Shown piece by piece: positions 17,497-25,264 of a stretch of 64,000 bases of DNA. The notes beneath the pieces are model-generated. The model searched no databases and was not told the origin of the DNA. It was given only the letters and a program-made list of their open reading frames with translations. The stretch spans positions 248,001 to 312,000 of the forward strand of contig NZ_JAHBGF010000020.1 in the NCBI RefSeq assembly GCF_018390695.1, in the 5' to 3' direction. The DNA comes from Ancylobacter sonchi (GTDB lineage: Bacteria > Pseudomonadota > Alphaproteobacteria > Rhizobiales > Xanthobacteraceae). The translations under genes and the position numbers were made by a program. Every line of letters starts with the position of its first letter. The stretch's first letter is position 1.

Positions 17497-18603
17497 ATGC
17501 TCCAGACCCTGCCCGCCGCTGCCGCCACCGACGAGGCCCCGCCGCGGCCGATCCTCCAGCTGGTCGGCGTGCGAAAAGTATTCGGCGGCTTCGCGGCGGT
17601 GGAGGGCATCGACCTCGACGTGCGCGAAGGCGAGTTCCTCACCATCGTCGGCCCGTCCGGCTCCGGCAAGACCACGCTGCTGCGCATGCTCGCCGGCATG
17701 GACCAGCCGAGCGAAGGCAACATCACCCTGCGCGGCGAGCTGATCAACGACATGCCGCCGAACAAGCGGCCGACCTGCCTGGTCTTCCAGTCGCTCGCCC
17801 TGTTCCCGCACAAGAGCGTGGGCGAGAACATCGCCTTCGCGCTCAAGGTGAAGGGCGTCGATGCCGCCACGCGCAAGAAGCGGGCGCTGGAGCTGATGCG
17901 CATCGTTCGCTTGCCGGATAACTACCACGACAAGAACGTCATGAAGTGCTCGGGCGGCGAGCGCCAGCGCGTCGCGCTGGCCCGCGCCTTCGCCTATGAC
18001 CCCGAGGTGCTGTTCTTCGACGAGCCGCTCTCCGCCCTCGACTACAAGCTGAAGAAGGCGCTGGAGAAGGAGCTGAAGGACCTGCACCGGGAGACCGGCA
18101 AGACCTTCATCTACATCACCCACTCGCTGGAGGAGGCGATGGTGATGAGCGACCGCATCGGCGTGATGCGCGCCGGCAAGCTGGTGCAGGTCGGCACGCC
18201 GGAGGAGATCTACGGCGCCCCGGTCGACCGCTTCGTGTCGGAATTCGTCGGCGAGGTGAACACGCTGAAGATGAAGCGCGCCGGTGCCGAGTGGCACGGC
18301 GTCGACGTGCCCGGTACCTTCACGCTCAGCCCGCCGAAGGACGGCGCCAGCCTGGACGAGGCCTTCGTGGTGATCCGGCCGGAATATATGCGCTTCCTCG
18401 CCCCCGGCGAGCGGGCCGACAACCAGCTCACGGGCACGGTCTACAACGAATACTCGCTCGGCTCGCGCATCCAGTACCAGATCCGCGTCGGCGAGAAGGT
18501 GATGCTCGCCGAGCTGTCGCGCGCCCGCGCGCTCGCCCCCGGCGCCTCGGCCGAGGTGACGATCGGCTGGGACGCCGCCGATGCCTTCACGCTGGGCAGC
18601 TGA
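17497..18603 (+). CDS. polyamine-type ABC importer, ATPase
   Basis: A 368-residue PotA-like ATP-binding subunit acting at the inner face of the membrane. Seen: Walker A GPSGSGKTT, Q-loop VFQSLALFPHKSV, a variant signature CSGGERQR in place of LSGGQ, Walker B VLFFDEP and a C-terminal TOBE-type regulatory domain (about residues 280-368). The ATG at 17497 is preferred to a TTG 12 bases upstream. The permease gene follows after 10 bases. The variant signature retains the key SGG and is not expected to abolish activity. Confidence 0.93.
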   Translation: MLQTLPAAAATDEAPPRPILQLVGVRKVFGGFAAVEGIDLDVREGEFLTIVGPSGSGKTTLLRMLAGMDQPSEGNITLRGELINDMPPNKRPTCLVFQSLALFPHKSVGENIAFALKVKGVDAATRKKRALELMRIVRLPDNYHDKNVMKCSGGERQRVALARAFAYDPEVLFFDEPLSALDYKLKKALEKELKDLHRETGKTFIYITHSLEEAMVMSDRIGVMRAGKLVQVGTPEEIYGAPVDRFVSEFVGEVNTLKMKRAGAEWHGVDVPGTFTLSPPKDGASLDEAFVVIRPEYMRFLAPGERADNQLTGTVYNEYSLGSRIQYQIRVGEKVMLAELSRARALAPGASAEVTIGWDAADAFTLGS

Positions 18604-18613
18604 GGAGGGGACG

Positions 18614-19531
18614 ATGGCCGACATCGCACTCGCCCGCGCTTCCAAGATGGCTCCCGAGACGGCGCGCGAGCTCCGCCATGCCCGCCGCCTCTCGGTCGGC
18701 GCGCGCTGCGCGCTGCCCGTCGCGGTGCTGCTTGCCATCGGCTTCCTGGCGCCGATGGTGGCTATCCTCGCCTATTCCTTCGCGACGCCGCGCAGCTTCG
18801 ACGTGTTCCGCTCCTTCACGCTGGAGAACTTCGCTAGCCTGTTCGACCCGACCAACACGGTGTGGCTGTCCTTCGCCTGGTCGGTCGGCTTCGCGCTGTT
18901 CACCGTCGCCATCCTGGCGGTGATCGCCTACCCGATCGCCTATGGGCTGAACGCGGTGTTCGGCCGCTGGGCGGGCTTCGTCAGCGTGCTGTTCGTGTTC
19001 CCGCTCTTCGTGTCGGAGAATGTGCGGCTCTATGGCTGGGTGCTGTTCTTCATCAAGAACGGCGTGCTCGACGGCACGCTGAAATGGCTGGGCTTTTCCG
19101 GCGGGCCGGAGGTGCTGTACACGCCGGGCGTCACCCTGTTCGGCATGGCCTATACCTATCTGCCCTTCATGCTGTTCCCGATGACGCTGGGCCTCGCCCT
19201 GGTGCCGCGCGACCTCGTGGATGCGGCGCGGGATCTGGGGGCGGGCCGGCTGTTCATCTGGCGCGAGATCGAATTGCCGCTCGCCATGCCCGGCATCCTG
19301 ATCGGCATGCTCCTGACCTTCGTGCTGGCGGTGGGTGCGACGGCGGAGGCGAAGATCCTCGGCGGCCAGTCGATCATCGTGATCTCGCACGACATCGAGA
19401 TCGCCTTCACCTATTCGCAGAACTGGCCGCTCGGCTCGGCGCTCGCCGTGGTGGTGAGCGTGTTCATCGCGGCGCTGACCCTCGTCGCGCTGTCGAAGCT
19501 CGATCTCGACCGCATGCTGGGGAGGCGCTGA
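18614..19531 (+). CDS. polyamine-type ABC importer, permease 1 (PotB-like)
   Basis: A 305-residue inner-membrane permease with six main hydrophobic segments. A long basic N-terminal tail precedes the first helix (about residues 38-58). The EAA loop that contacts the ATPase is visible as LVDAARDLGAGRLFIWREIELPLAMPGI. A strong Shine-Dalgarno (GAGGAGGGG) precedes the ATG at 18614. It pairs with the next gene, three bases downstream, to form the membrane channel of the importer. Confidence 0.93.
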   Translation: MADIALARASKMAPETARELRHARRLSVGARCALPVAVLLAIGFLAPMVAILAYSFATPRSFDVFRSFTLENFASLFDPTNTVWLSFAWSVGFALFTVAILAVIAYPIAYGLNAVFGRWAGFVSVLFVFPLFVSENVRLYGWVLFFIKNGVLDGTLKWLGFSGGPEVLYTPGVTLFGMAYTYLPFMLFPMTLGLALVPRDLVDAARDLGAGRLFIWREIELPLAMPGILIGMLLTFVLAVGATAEAKILGGQSIIVISHDIEIAFTYSQNWPLGSALAVVVSVFIAALTLVALSKLDLDRMLGRR

Positions 19532-19534
19532 GCC

Positions 19535-20347
19535 ATGGCAACCACACCGGCGGTCGCCCGCAGGCGAACCAACACGCTGATCTGGATCTGGACGGTGTTC
19601 GTCCTGGTCGCCGTCTACCTGCCCATCGTCTGCGGCGCGCTGGCGAGCTTCAACAAGAGCCGCTATTTCGGCTTCCCGATTAAAATCTACGCCACCGAGT
19701 GGTGGCAGAAGACCCTCGATTCCATCGAGATCGGCATGCTGGTGCGCAACTCCATCGCCATCGCCCTCTTGGTGACGGTGATCTCGGTGGTGATCGCCAC
19801 CTTCGGCGCGCTGGCCTTCGCCCGCTACGACTGGAAGGGGCGGCGGCTCTACCAGAAGCTGATCGTGCTGCCGATCTTCTTCCCGCAACCGGTGCTCGGG
19901 CTCGCTCTGCTGCTCGGCTTCAACGCGGTCGGCATCCAGACCTCCTGGCTGACGGCGGTGTTCGCGCATCTGGTCTGGATCGTGCCGGTGGTGACGCTGG
20001 TCATCGCCATCCAGGTCTATGGCTTCGATCCCTCGCTGGAGGAGGCGGCCTACGACCTCGGCTGCACCCGCACCCAGGTGTTCCGCGAGGTGACGCTGCC
20101 GCTGCTATGGCCGGGCATCTGGTCGGGCATGCTGTTCGCGTTCCTCCTGTCGTGGAGCAACTTCCCGCTGTCGCTCTATACGGCGGGCGCCGACAGCACG
20201 ATCCCGAAATGGCTCTACGCCAAGATGGTGGCGGGCTACACGCCGATGGTGCCGGCGCTCGGCACCATGGCGACGCTGGGCGCGGCGAGCTTGCTGCTCG
20301 GCGGCGGGCTGGTGATGCTGCTCCTGCGCAGGCGGCAACCGGCATGA
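19535..20347 (+). CDS. polyamine-type ABC importer, permease 2 (PotC-like)
   Basis: A 270-residue permease with six hydrophobic segments and the EAA loop LEEAAYDLGCTRTQVFREVTLPLLWPGI. The N-terminus ARRRTNTLIWIWTVFV is followed by the group-typical PIVCGALASFNKS. The stop codon overlaps the start of the DeoR regulator gene (ATGA), so the regulator is made from the same message. With the preceding genes this completes a binding protein-ATPase-two permease importer. Confidence 0.93.
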   Translation: MATTPAVARRRTNTLIWIWTVFVLVAVYLPIVCGALASFNKSRYFGFPIKIYATEWWQKTLDSIEIGMLVRNSIAIALLVTVISVVIATFGALAFARYDWKGRRLYQKLIVLPIFFPQPVLGLALLLGFNAVGIQTSWLTAVFAHLVWIVPVVTLVIAIQVYGFDPSLEEAAYDLGCTRTQVFREVTLPLLWPGIWSGMLFAFLLSWSNFPLSLYTAGADSTIPKWLYAKMVAGYTPMVPALGTMATLGAASLLLGGGLVMLLLRRRQPA

Positions 20348-21150
20348 GCGACGCGTCCGACACGCTGGGCGACCGCCGCCGACCGCGTCTCGACAAGGCG
20401 GCGCGGCAGGAGCGCATCCTCGCCGAGATGCGGGCCACCGCGACGCTGCGGGTCGGCGACCTCGCCGCCGACCTCGCCGTCTCCACCGAGACCATCCGCC
20501 GCGACCTGTTCGAATTGCAGGAGCGCGGGCTGATCAACCGCACCTATGGCGGCGCGGTGCGCCCGCTCGGGGCGGAGGCGGCGGTGACCGAGCGCCACCG
20601 CATGATGGTGGAGGAGCGCGAGGCGATCGCGGCGCGGGCGGTGAAGTTCATCAAGCCGCAGGAGGTGATCGCCATCGGCGCCGGCGCCACCACCACCCAT
20701 GTCGCCCGCCGCATGGCCGCCGAGTGCCGCGACCTCACGGTGATCACCCATTCCTTCTCGGTGGCCACCGTGCTCGCCGCCAACCCGACCATCGACGTCA
20801 TATTGTGCCCCGGCCACTATAACGGCCGCGAGGGCATGATGGTGGGGGTGGAGACCATCGAGTTCCTGCAGAGCTACAACGTCAACCGGGCGATCCTCGG
20901 CGTTTCCGGCATCACCCCGGAGGGCCTCGCCGACGCCGAGGCACCGGCCGCCTGGGTCTACAAGGCGATGATGAACCGGGCGGAGGAGACCATCATCGTC
21001 TCCGATCACCAGAAATTCGACGTGCCCTCGCTCGCCATCTGGGCGCGGGTGCCGGACGTGCAGCGCCTCGTCACCGACCGGGCGCCGGACGGCGCGCTCG
21101 CCCGCGCGCTCGCCCGTGCCGGCGTCGAGGTCTCGGTGGCCGGAAAGTAG
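20344..21150 (+). CDS. DeoR-family transcriptional regulator
   Basis: A 268-residue repressor. The N-terminal winged helix carries the DeoR signature STETIRRDLFELQERG followed by INRTYGGAV. The C-terminal DeoR sensor domain (about residues 90-250) has AIGAGATTTHVARRM, a sugar-phosphate-isomerase-like nucleotide/phosphate loop, so the effector is probably a phosphorylated metabolite. It overlaps the permease stop by four bases and precedes the peptidase gene by five. A phosphorylated effector would suit an operon that also encodes a small-molecule kinase. Its operator may be the repeats near 15943-15996. Confidence 0.92.
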   Translation: MSDASDTLGDRRRPRLDKAARQERILAEMRATATLRVGDLAADLAVSTETIRRDLFELQERGLINRTYGGAVRPLGAEAAVTERHRMMVEEREAIAARAVKFIKPQEVIAIGAGATTTHVARRMAAECRDLTVITHSFSVATVLAANPTIDVILCPGHYNGREGMMVGVETIEFLQSYNVNRAILGVSGITPEGLADAEAPAAWVYKAMMNRAEETIIVSDHQKFDVPSLAIWARVPDVQRLVTDRAPDGALARALARAGVEVSVAGK

Positions 21151-21155
21151 GGATC

Positions 21156-22052
21156 ATGTGGCAGCAGAAGCCCGCCGATGAGCGGATCGAGATCACGGTC
21201 GACGGCCACAGGGTCGTCGCCTACAGCTATGGCGCCGGCGACGAGGTCGTCTTCCTGCTGAATGGCGGGCCGGGCCTGCCTTGCGACTATCTGCGCGACG
21301 CGCATTCCTTCCTCGCCGATCACGGCTATCGCGTCGTCGCCTTCGACCAGCTCGGCTGCGGCGCCTCCGACAAGCCGGACGATGCCTCGCTGTGGCACAT
21401 CGAGCGCTATGTCGAGGAGGTCGAGACGGTGCGCGCCGCGCTCGGGCTCGGCCGGGTGCATCTTCTCGGCCACAGCTGGGGCGGCTGGCTCGCCATCGAC
21501 TACGCATTGGCCTATCCGCAGGCCCTGAAGACGCTGATCCTCGAGGACACCGCGGCCGACCTGCCGCATCTGATGGCCGAGATGCACCGGCTGCGCGCCT
21601 CCCTCGGCCCGGAAACGGTGGAGATGCTGCTCGCCCACGAGGCCGACGGCACCTACGGCCATCCCGAATACCAGGCGGCGATCACGCTGCTGAATTACCG
21701 GCATGTGTGCCGCCTGCAGGACTGGCCGGCGCCGCTGACGGCCTCGCTTAACGACTGGAACATGGCGCCGTACATGGCGATACAGGGGCCGAACGAGTTC
21801 CTCTATATCGGCAACCTCAAGGACTGGAACCGCACGGCGGACCTCCACAAGATCGCCTGCCCGGCGCTGATCACCGTCGGCCGGCACGACGAGATCACCC
21901 CCGCCTGCGCGCTGCGCATGAAGCAGAACCTCACGCAGGCCGAGATGGCGGTGTTCCCCAATTCCAGTCACATGCCGTTCTACGAGGAGCCGGCCGCCTA
22001 CGACGCGCGCCTGCTCGCCTTCCTCGGCAAGCACCGGGGACGCGCCGCATGA
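21156..22052 (+). CDS. proline iminopeptidase-like alpha/beta hydrolase
   Basis: A 298-residue alpha/beta hydrolase of the prolyl aminopeptidase group. Seen: the oxyanion-hole motif NGGPGLPCDY, the nucleophile elbow GHSWGG (Ser in the middle) and a late VGRHDEITP with the acid Asp, then NSSHMPF with the catalytic His. Cytosolic, no leader. Such enzymes release N-terminal residues (often Pro) from small peptides or hydrolyse amino-acid amides. It is translationally close to the DeoR gene (5 bases) and upstream of the kinase gene, so it may liberate the substrate of that kinase from an imported conjugate. Confidence 0.85.
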   Translation: MWQQKPADERIEITVDGHRVVAYSYGAGDEVVFLLNGGPGLPCDYLRDAHSFLADHGYRVVAFDQLGCGASDKPDDASLWHIERYVEEVETVRAALGLGRVHLLGHSWGGWLAIDYALAYPQALKTLILEDTAADLPHLMAEMHRLRASLGPETVEMLLAHEADGTYGHPEYQAAITLLNYRHVCRLQDWPAPLTASLNDWNMAPYMAIQGPNEFLYIGNLKDWNRTADLHKIACPALITVGRHDEITPACALRMKQNLTQAEMAVFPNSSHMPFYEEPAAYDARLLAFLGKHRGRAA

Positions 22053-22115
22053 ACCCCTCGTCGAGTTCGAAGACCTACCCTGCCGTCTTTGCCGTCCCGT
22101 GCATCCTGATGAAGC

Positions 22116-23132
22116 ATGACCATGACCGACACCATGTATAGCGACGACTTCCTGGGCCGGCTCGAGGCGAGCCTGCGCGCCGCGCTGCCGCGCTGGGACC
22201 TGTCGCCGGCGAGCGACGTGAAGCTGCTCACCATTTCCGAGAACGCCACCTTCCGCGCCCGCGACGCTGCCAGCGGCCGCGAACTGGTGTTGCGGGTGCA
22301 CCGGCCCGGCTACCATTCGCGTGCCGAGATCGCTTCCGAGCTCGCCTGGCTGGGCGCACTCGGCGGCGAGGGGGTGGTGGCGACGCTGACCCCGGTGCCG
22401 CTCGCCGACGGCACGCTGATCGCCGACCTCGACGATGGCGGCGTGACCCGGCACGCGGTGGCCTTCGAACTGGTCGCAGGCAGGGAGCCGGCCGAGGGCG
22501 AGGACCTGCCGCGCTGGTTCCACCAGCTCGGCGCGATCAATGCCCGGCTGCACGCCCATGCCAAGGGCTGGCAGCGGCCGGACGGCTTCGTGCGCAAGCG
22601 CTGGGACTTCGACGCCATGCTCGGCGAGGTGCTGCTCTGGGGCGACTGGCGCGCCGGCCTCGGCCTCGACGCCGAGGGGCGGGCGGTGCTGGAGGAGGTC
22701 GCGGCGGCGCTGAAGCAGAAGGTCGAGGCCTATGGCACCGGCGAGGATCGCTTCGGCCTCGTCCATGCCGATATGCGGGTTGCCAATCTGTTGGTCGACG
22801 GCGACACGCTGTCGGTGATCGATTTCGACGATTGCGGCTTCTCCTGGTACCTCTACGACTTCGCTGCCGCCATCAGCTTCACCGAGCACGAGCCGTATAT
22901 CCCCGAGCTGCAGAAGGCTTGGGTTGCCGGCTACCGCACCGTGGCGCCGCTGTCGGACGAGGAGTGCGCCATCCTGCCGGTGTTCATCATGCTCCGGCGC
23001 ATGCTGCTCACCGCCTGGGTCGCCTCGCATGCCGAGACCCCGACCGCGCAGGCGATGGGCGAAGCCTATACGCACGGCACGGTGGCGCTTGGCCGCGCTT
23101 TCCTCGAAACTCATGGGAGGGCGGCCTCGTGA
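22116..23132 (+). CDS. APH-fold small-molecule kinase
   Basis: A 338-residue phosphotransferase of the aminoglycoside/homoserine/hydroxylysine kinase fold. Seen: a glycine-poor N-lobe with the Lys-containing strand ELVLRVHR, the catalytic loop HADMRVANLL with Asp and Asn, and the metal-binding IDFDDCG. These residues are complete, so activity is expected. It overlaps the following class III PLP enzyme start by four bases (GTGA), which strongly couples them. That pairing mirrors hydroxylysine kinase (HYKK/AGPHD1) plus phosphohydroxylysine phospholyase, so a hydroxylated amine or amino acid is the favoured substrate; this is inference. Confidence 0.85.
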   Translation: MTMTDTMYSDDFLGRLEASLRAALPRWDLSPASDVKLLTISENATFRARDAASGRELVLRVHRPGYHSRAEIASELAWLGALGGEGVVATLTPVPLADGTLIADLDDGGVTRHAVAFELVAGREPAEGEDLPRWFHQLGAINARLHAHAKGWQRPDGFVRKRWDFDAMLGEVLLWGDWRAGLGLDAEGRAVLEEVAAALKQKVEAYGTGEDRFGLVHADMRVANLLVDGDTLSVIDFDDCGFSWYLYDFAAAISFTEHEPYIPELQKAWVAGYRTVAPLSDEECAILPVFIMLRRMLLTAWVASHAETPTAQAMGEAYTHGTVALGRAFLETHGRAAS

Positions 23133-24463
23133 CGAGCCCGATGAAGAAGAGCCCGGAACTGCAGATCCTGTCGCTCAACGCCTTTTCCGGCGAGGGCGCG
23201 GCGCTGCCGCCGGACATCGCGGCGCTGGTCGCGCGGCGCCAGCGCGCCTTCGGCGCCGGTTCGGTGCTGTTCTACGACGTGCCGCTGAAGGTGGTGAAGG
23301 CGGAGGGGCCGTATCTCCACGCCTCCGACGGGCGGGCCTATCTCGATTTCTACAACAACGTGCCGACCGTCGGGCATTGCCACCCGAAAGTGGTGGAGGC
23401 GGTGCAGAAGCAGGTCGCCGAGTTCAACATCCATTCGCGCTATCTGTTCGACGTCTCGCACGACTATGCCGAGAAGCTGCTCGCCACCTTCCCGGCGGCG
23501 CTGTCGAACCTCGTGCTCACCTGCACGGGGAGCGAGAGCAACGACCTCGCGCTGCGCATCGCCAAGCGGGCGACCGGCGGTGCCGGCTTCGTGGTGACGC
23601 AGACCGCCTATCACGGCAATACCTCGGCGGTGACCGAGGTCTCGCCCTCCTCCTATCGCAACGGCGCGCCGCCGCCGCATGTGCGCATGGTGCCGCCTCC
23701 CGATCCGGCGGTGTTCGGCAACGACGTCGGGCGAGGCTTCGCCGAGGCGGTGGCCGGCGCCATCGCCGCCATGGAGGCGGACGGCATCCGCTTCGCCGGC
23801 CTGCTGGTCGATACGATCTTCTCCTCCGACGGCGTGTTCGCCGATCCGCCCGGCTTCCTCAGGGAGGCGGTCGAGGTGACGCGCAAGGCGGGCGGCCTGT
23901 TCATCGCCGACGAGGTGCAGCCCGGCTTCGGGCGGACCGGGGCGGGCATGTGGGGCTTTGAGCGCCACGGCGTCGAGCCGGACATCGTCACCATGGGCAA
24001 GCCGATGGGCAATGGCTACCCGGTGGCTGGGCTGGTGACGCGGCCGCAGCTGCTCGCCGATTTCTGTGCCGATTTCGGCTATTTCAATACCTTCGCCGCC
24101 AGCCCGGTGGCCGCCGCCGCCGCGCTCGCGGTGCTGGAGGCCATCGAGGAGGACGGGCTGATCGCCAATGCCGACCGCGTCGGCCGCCACCTCAAGGCAC
24201 GGCTGACGCATCTGATGGGCAAGACGCCGATCACCGCGGTGCGCGGGGCCGGGCTGTATCTCGGCGTCGCCTTCGGCGACGAGAGCGGCCCCCGCGCGGA
24301 CATCGCCAAGGCACTGATCAACGGGCTGAAGCAGAAGGGCATCCTGATCGGCGCCGCCGGCCAGTTCGGCAATGTGCTGAAGATCCGCCCGCCGCTCTGC
24401 GTCGGCATCGAGCATGCCGACCGGCTGGCCGACGCGCTCACCGAGCTGTTGGCCGCCGCCTGA
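23129..24463 (+). CDS. class III PLP enzyme, AGXT2L/phospholyase subgroup
   Basis: A 444-residue fold-type I PLP enzyme. Cofactor residues are intact: Asp-261 in DEVQPGFGRTG and Lys-291 in TMGKPMGNGYPVA. The GKPMGNG wording, NNVPTVGHCHP near residue 76 and YFNTFAASPV match ethanolamine-phosphate and phosphohydroxylysine phospholyases rather than ordinary omega-transaminases. Such enzymes eliminate phosphate and ammonia to give an aldehyde. I chose GTG at 23129 because GGAGG precedes it by eight bases; the next ATG (23141) lacks this. It ends tail-to-tail with cbiZ, with no gap. Confidence 0.88.
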   Translation: MTSPMKKSPELQILSLNAFSGEGAALPPDIAALVARRQRAFGAGSVLFYDVPLKVVKAEGPYLHASDGRAYLDFYNNVPTVGHCHPKVVEAVQKQVAEFNIHSRYLFDVSHDYAEKLLATFPAALSNLVLTCTGSESNDLALRIAKRATGGAGFVVTQTAYHGNTSAVTEVSPSSYRNGAPPPHVRMVPPPDPAVFGNDVGRGFAEAVAGAIAAMEADGIRFAGLLVDTIFSSDGVFADPPGFLREAVEVTRKAGGLFIADEVQPGFGRTGAGMWGFERHGVEPDIVTMGKPMGNGYPVAGLVTRPQLLADFCADFGYFNTFAASPVAAAAALAVLEAIEEDGLIANADRVGRHLKARLTHLMGKTPITAVRGAGLYLGVAFGDESGPRADIAKALINGLKQKGILIGAAGQFGNVLKIRPPLCVGIEHADRLADALTELLAAA

Positions 24464-25126
24464 TCAGCCGCGCGCGGCGATCCACTCGGCGACGGCGATA
24501 CGGATCGCTTCCTCGACGCAGGCGCCGATCGCCTCGCCGATGGCGGTGTGCATGCCGGCATAGGCCTCAGGCGCACCGTCGAGCGGCGCCGCCATCACAA
24601 TGCAGTCGGTGCCGGTGCCGGTGACTGCCTGCCGGCCGCCGGGACGGCGATAGCCGGCCTCAAGGATCGCCACGGTACGCGCCTGCGCCACCAGAGAGGC
24701 GGCTTCCAGCAGCGCCGCGTCGGTCAGCGGCATCGAGGCGCGGCAGAAGATGTTGACGGTGCCGACGAGCGCCGGCGCCGCCGGATGCCGGGTGCCGACC
24801 CGCTCGCCATTGTTCAGCCCGGCGGTGACCACGCACTCGGCCCGCGCGCCGTCCACCTCCGCGTCGCAACGGACATGCGAGGCGACGTCGCGCGCGGTGA
24901 GCAGGCCGACCGCGCCGCCAAGCCCGGCGGCGTCGAGCGCATCGGCGAACCACGCCGCCGGGTCGAGATCGGCGGTCAGCTCGTCCCGCTCCACCTGCCG
25001 CCAGGCGACGAGAGAGGCGTCCACCAGCCCGGGCCGGTTGAGCGACCAGCTCACCATGCGGTGAGGGCCCGGCAGGCGCAGCACCAGCCAGGGGGGATCG
25101 CAGCCTATGTCGAGCGTCGCGGTCAT
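24464..25126 (-). CDS. cbiZ: adenosylcobinamide amidohydrolase
   Basis: Cleaves the aminopropanol side chain from (pseudo)cobalamin precursors to adenosylcobyric acid so they can be rebuilt into the cell's own cobamide; cytosolic. The 220-residue protein shows the family motifs TVNIFCRAS, AILEAGYRRP, GTGTDCIVMAAP and YAGMHTAIGEAIG. No other cobalamin gene is seen in the window, so this is a stand-alone remodelling gene. It is divergent from the PLD gene across 138 bases, in which I found no convincing B12 riboswitch box. Confidence 0.92.
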   Translation of the reverse strand: MTATLDIGCDPPWLVLRLPGPHRMVSWSLNRPGLVDASLVAWRQVERDELTADLDPAAWFADALDAAGLGGAVGLLTARDVASHVRCDAEVDGARAECVVTAGLNNGERVGTRHPAAPALVGTVNIFCRASMPLTDAALLEAASLVAQARTVAILEAGYRRPGGRQAVTGTGTDCIVMAAPLDGAPEAYAGMHTAIGEAIGACVEEAIRIAVAEWIAARG

Positions 25127-25264
25127 CTCCCCCTGCGCTGTAGCAGCGCCGGCTCGCTGTGGCGAGGGTGTCCCACGGGCCGAACGGGCGGAACCGGTCG
25201 CCGCCGCGACCGTTGACGCAGGCGATCATCCGCAACTCATCCATCGATGGAGGGGCCGTCTCTC

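Noticed and set aside
25127-25264. A possible B12 riboswitch or small upstream peptide before cbiZ
   Set aside because: No convincing B12-box was seen in the 138 bases, and the apparent upstream peptide frame runs into another frame of cbiZ without a recognisable domain.
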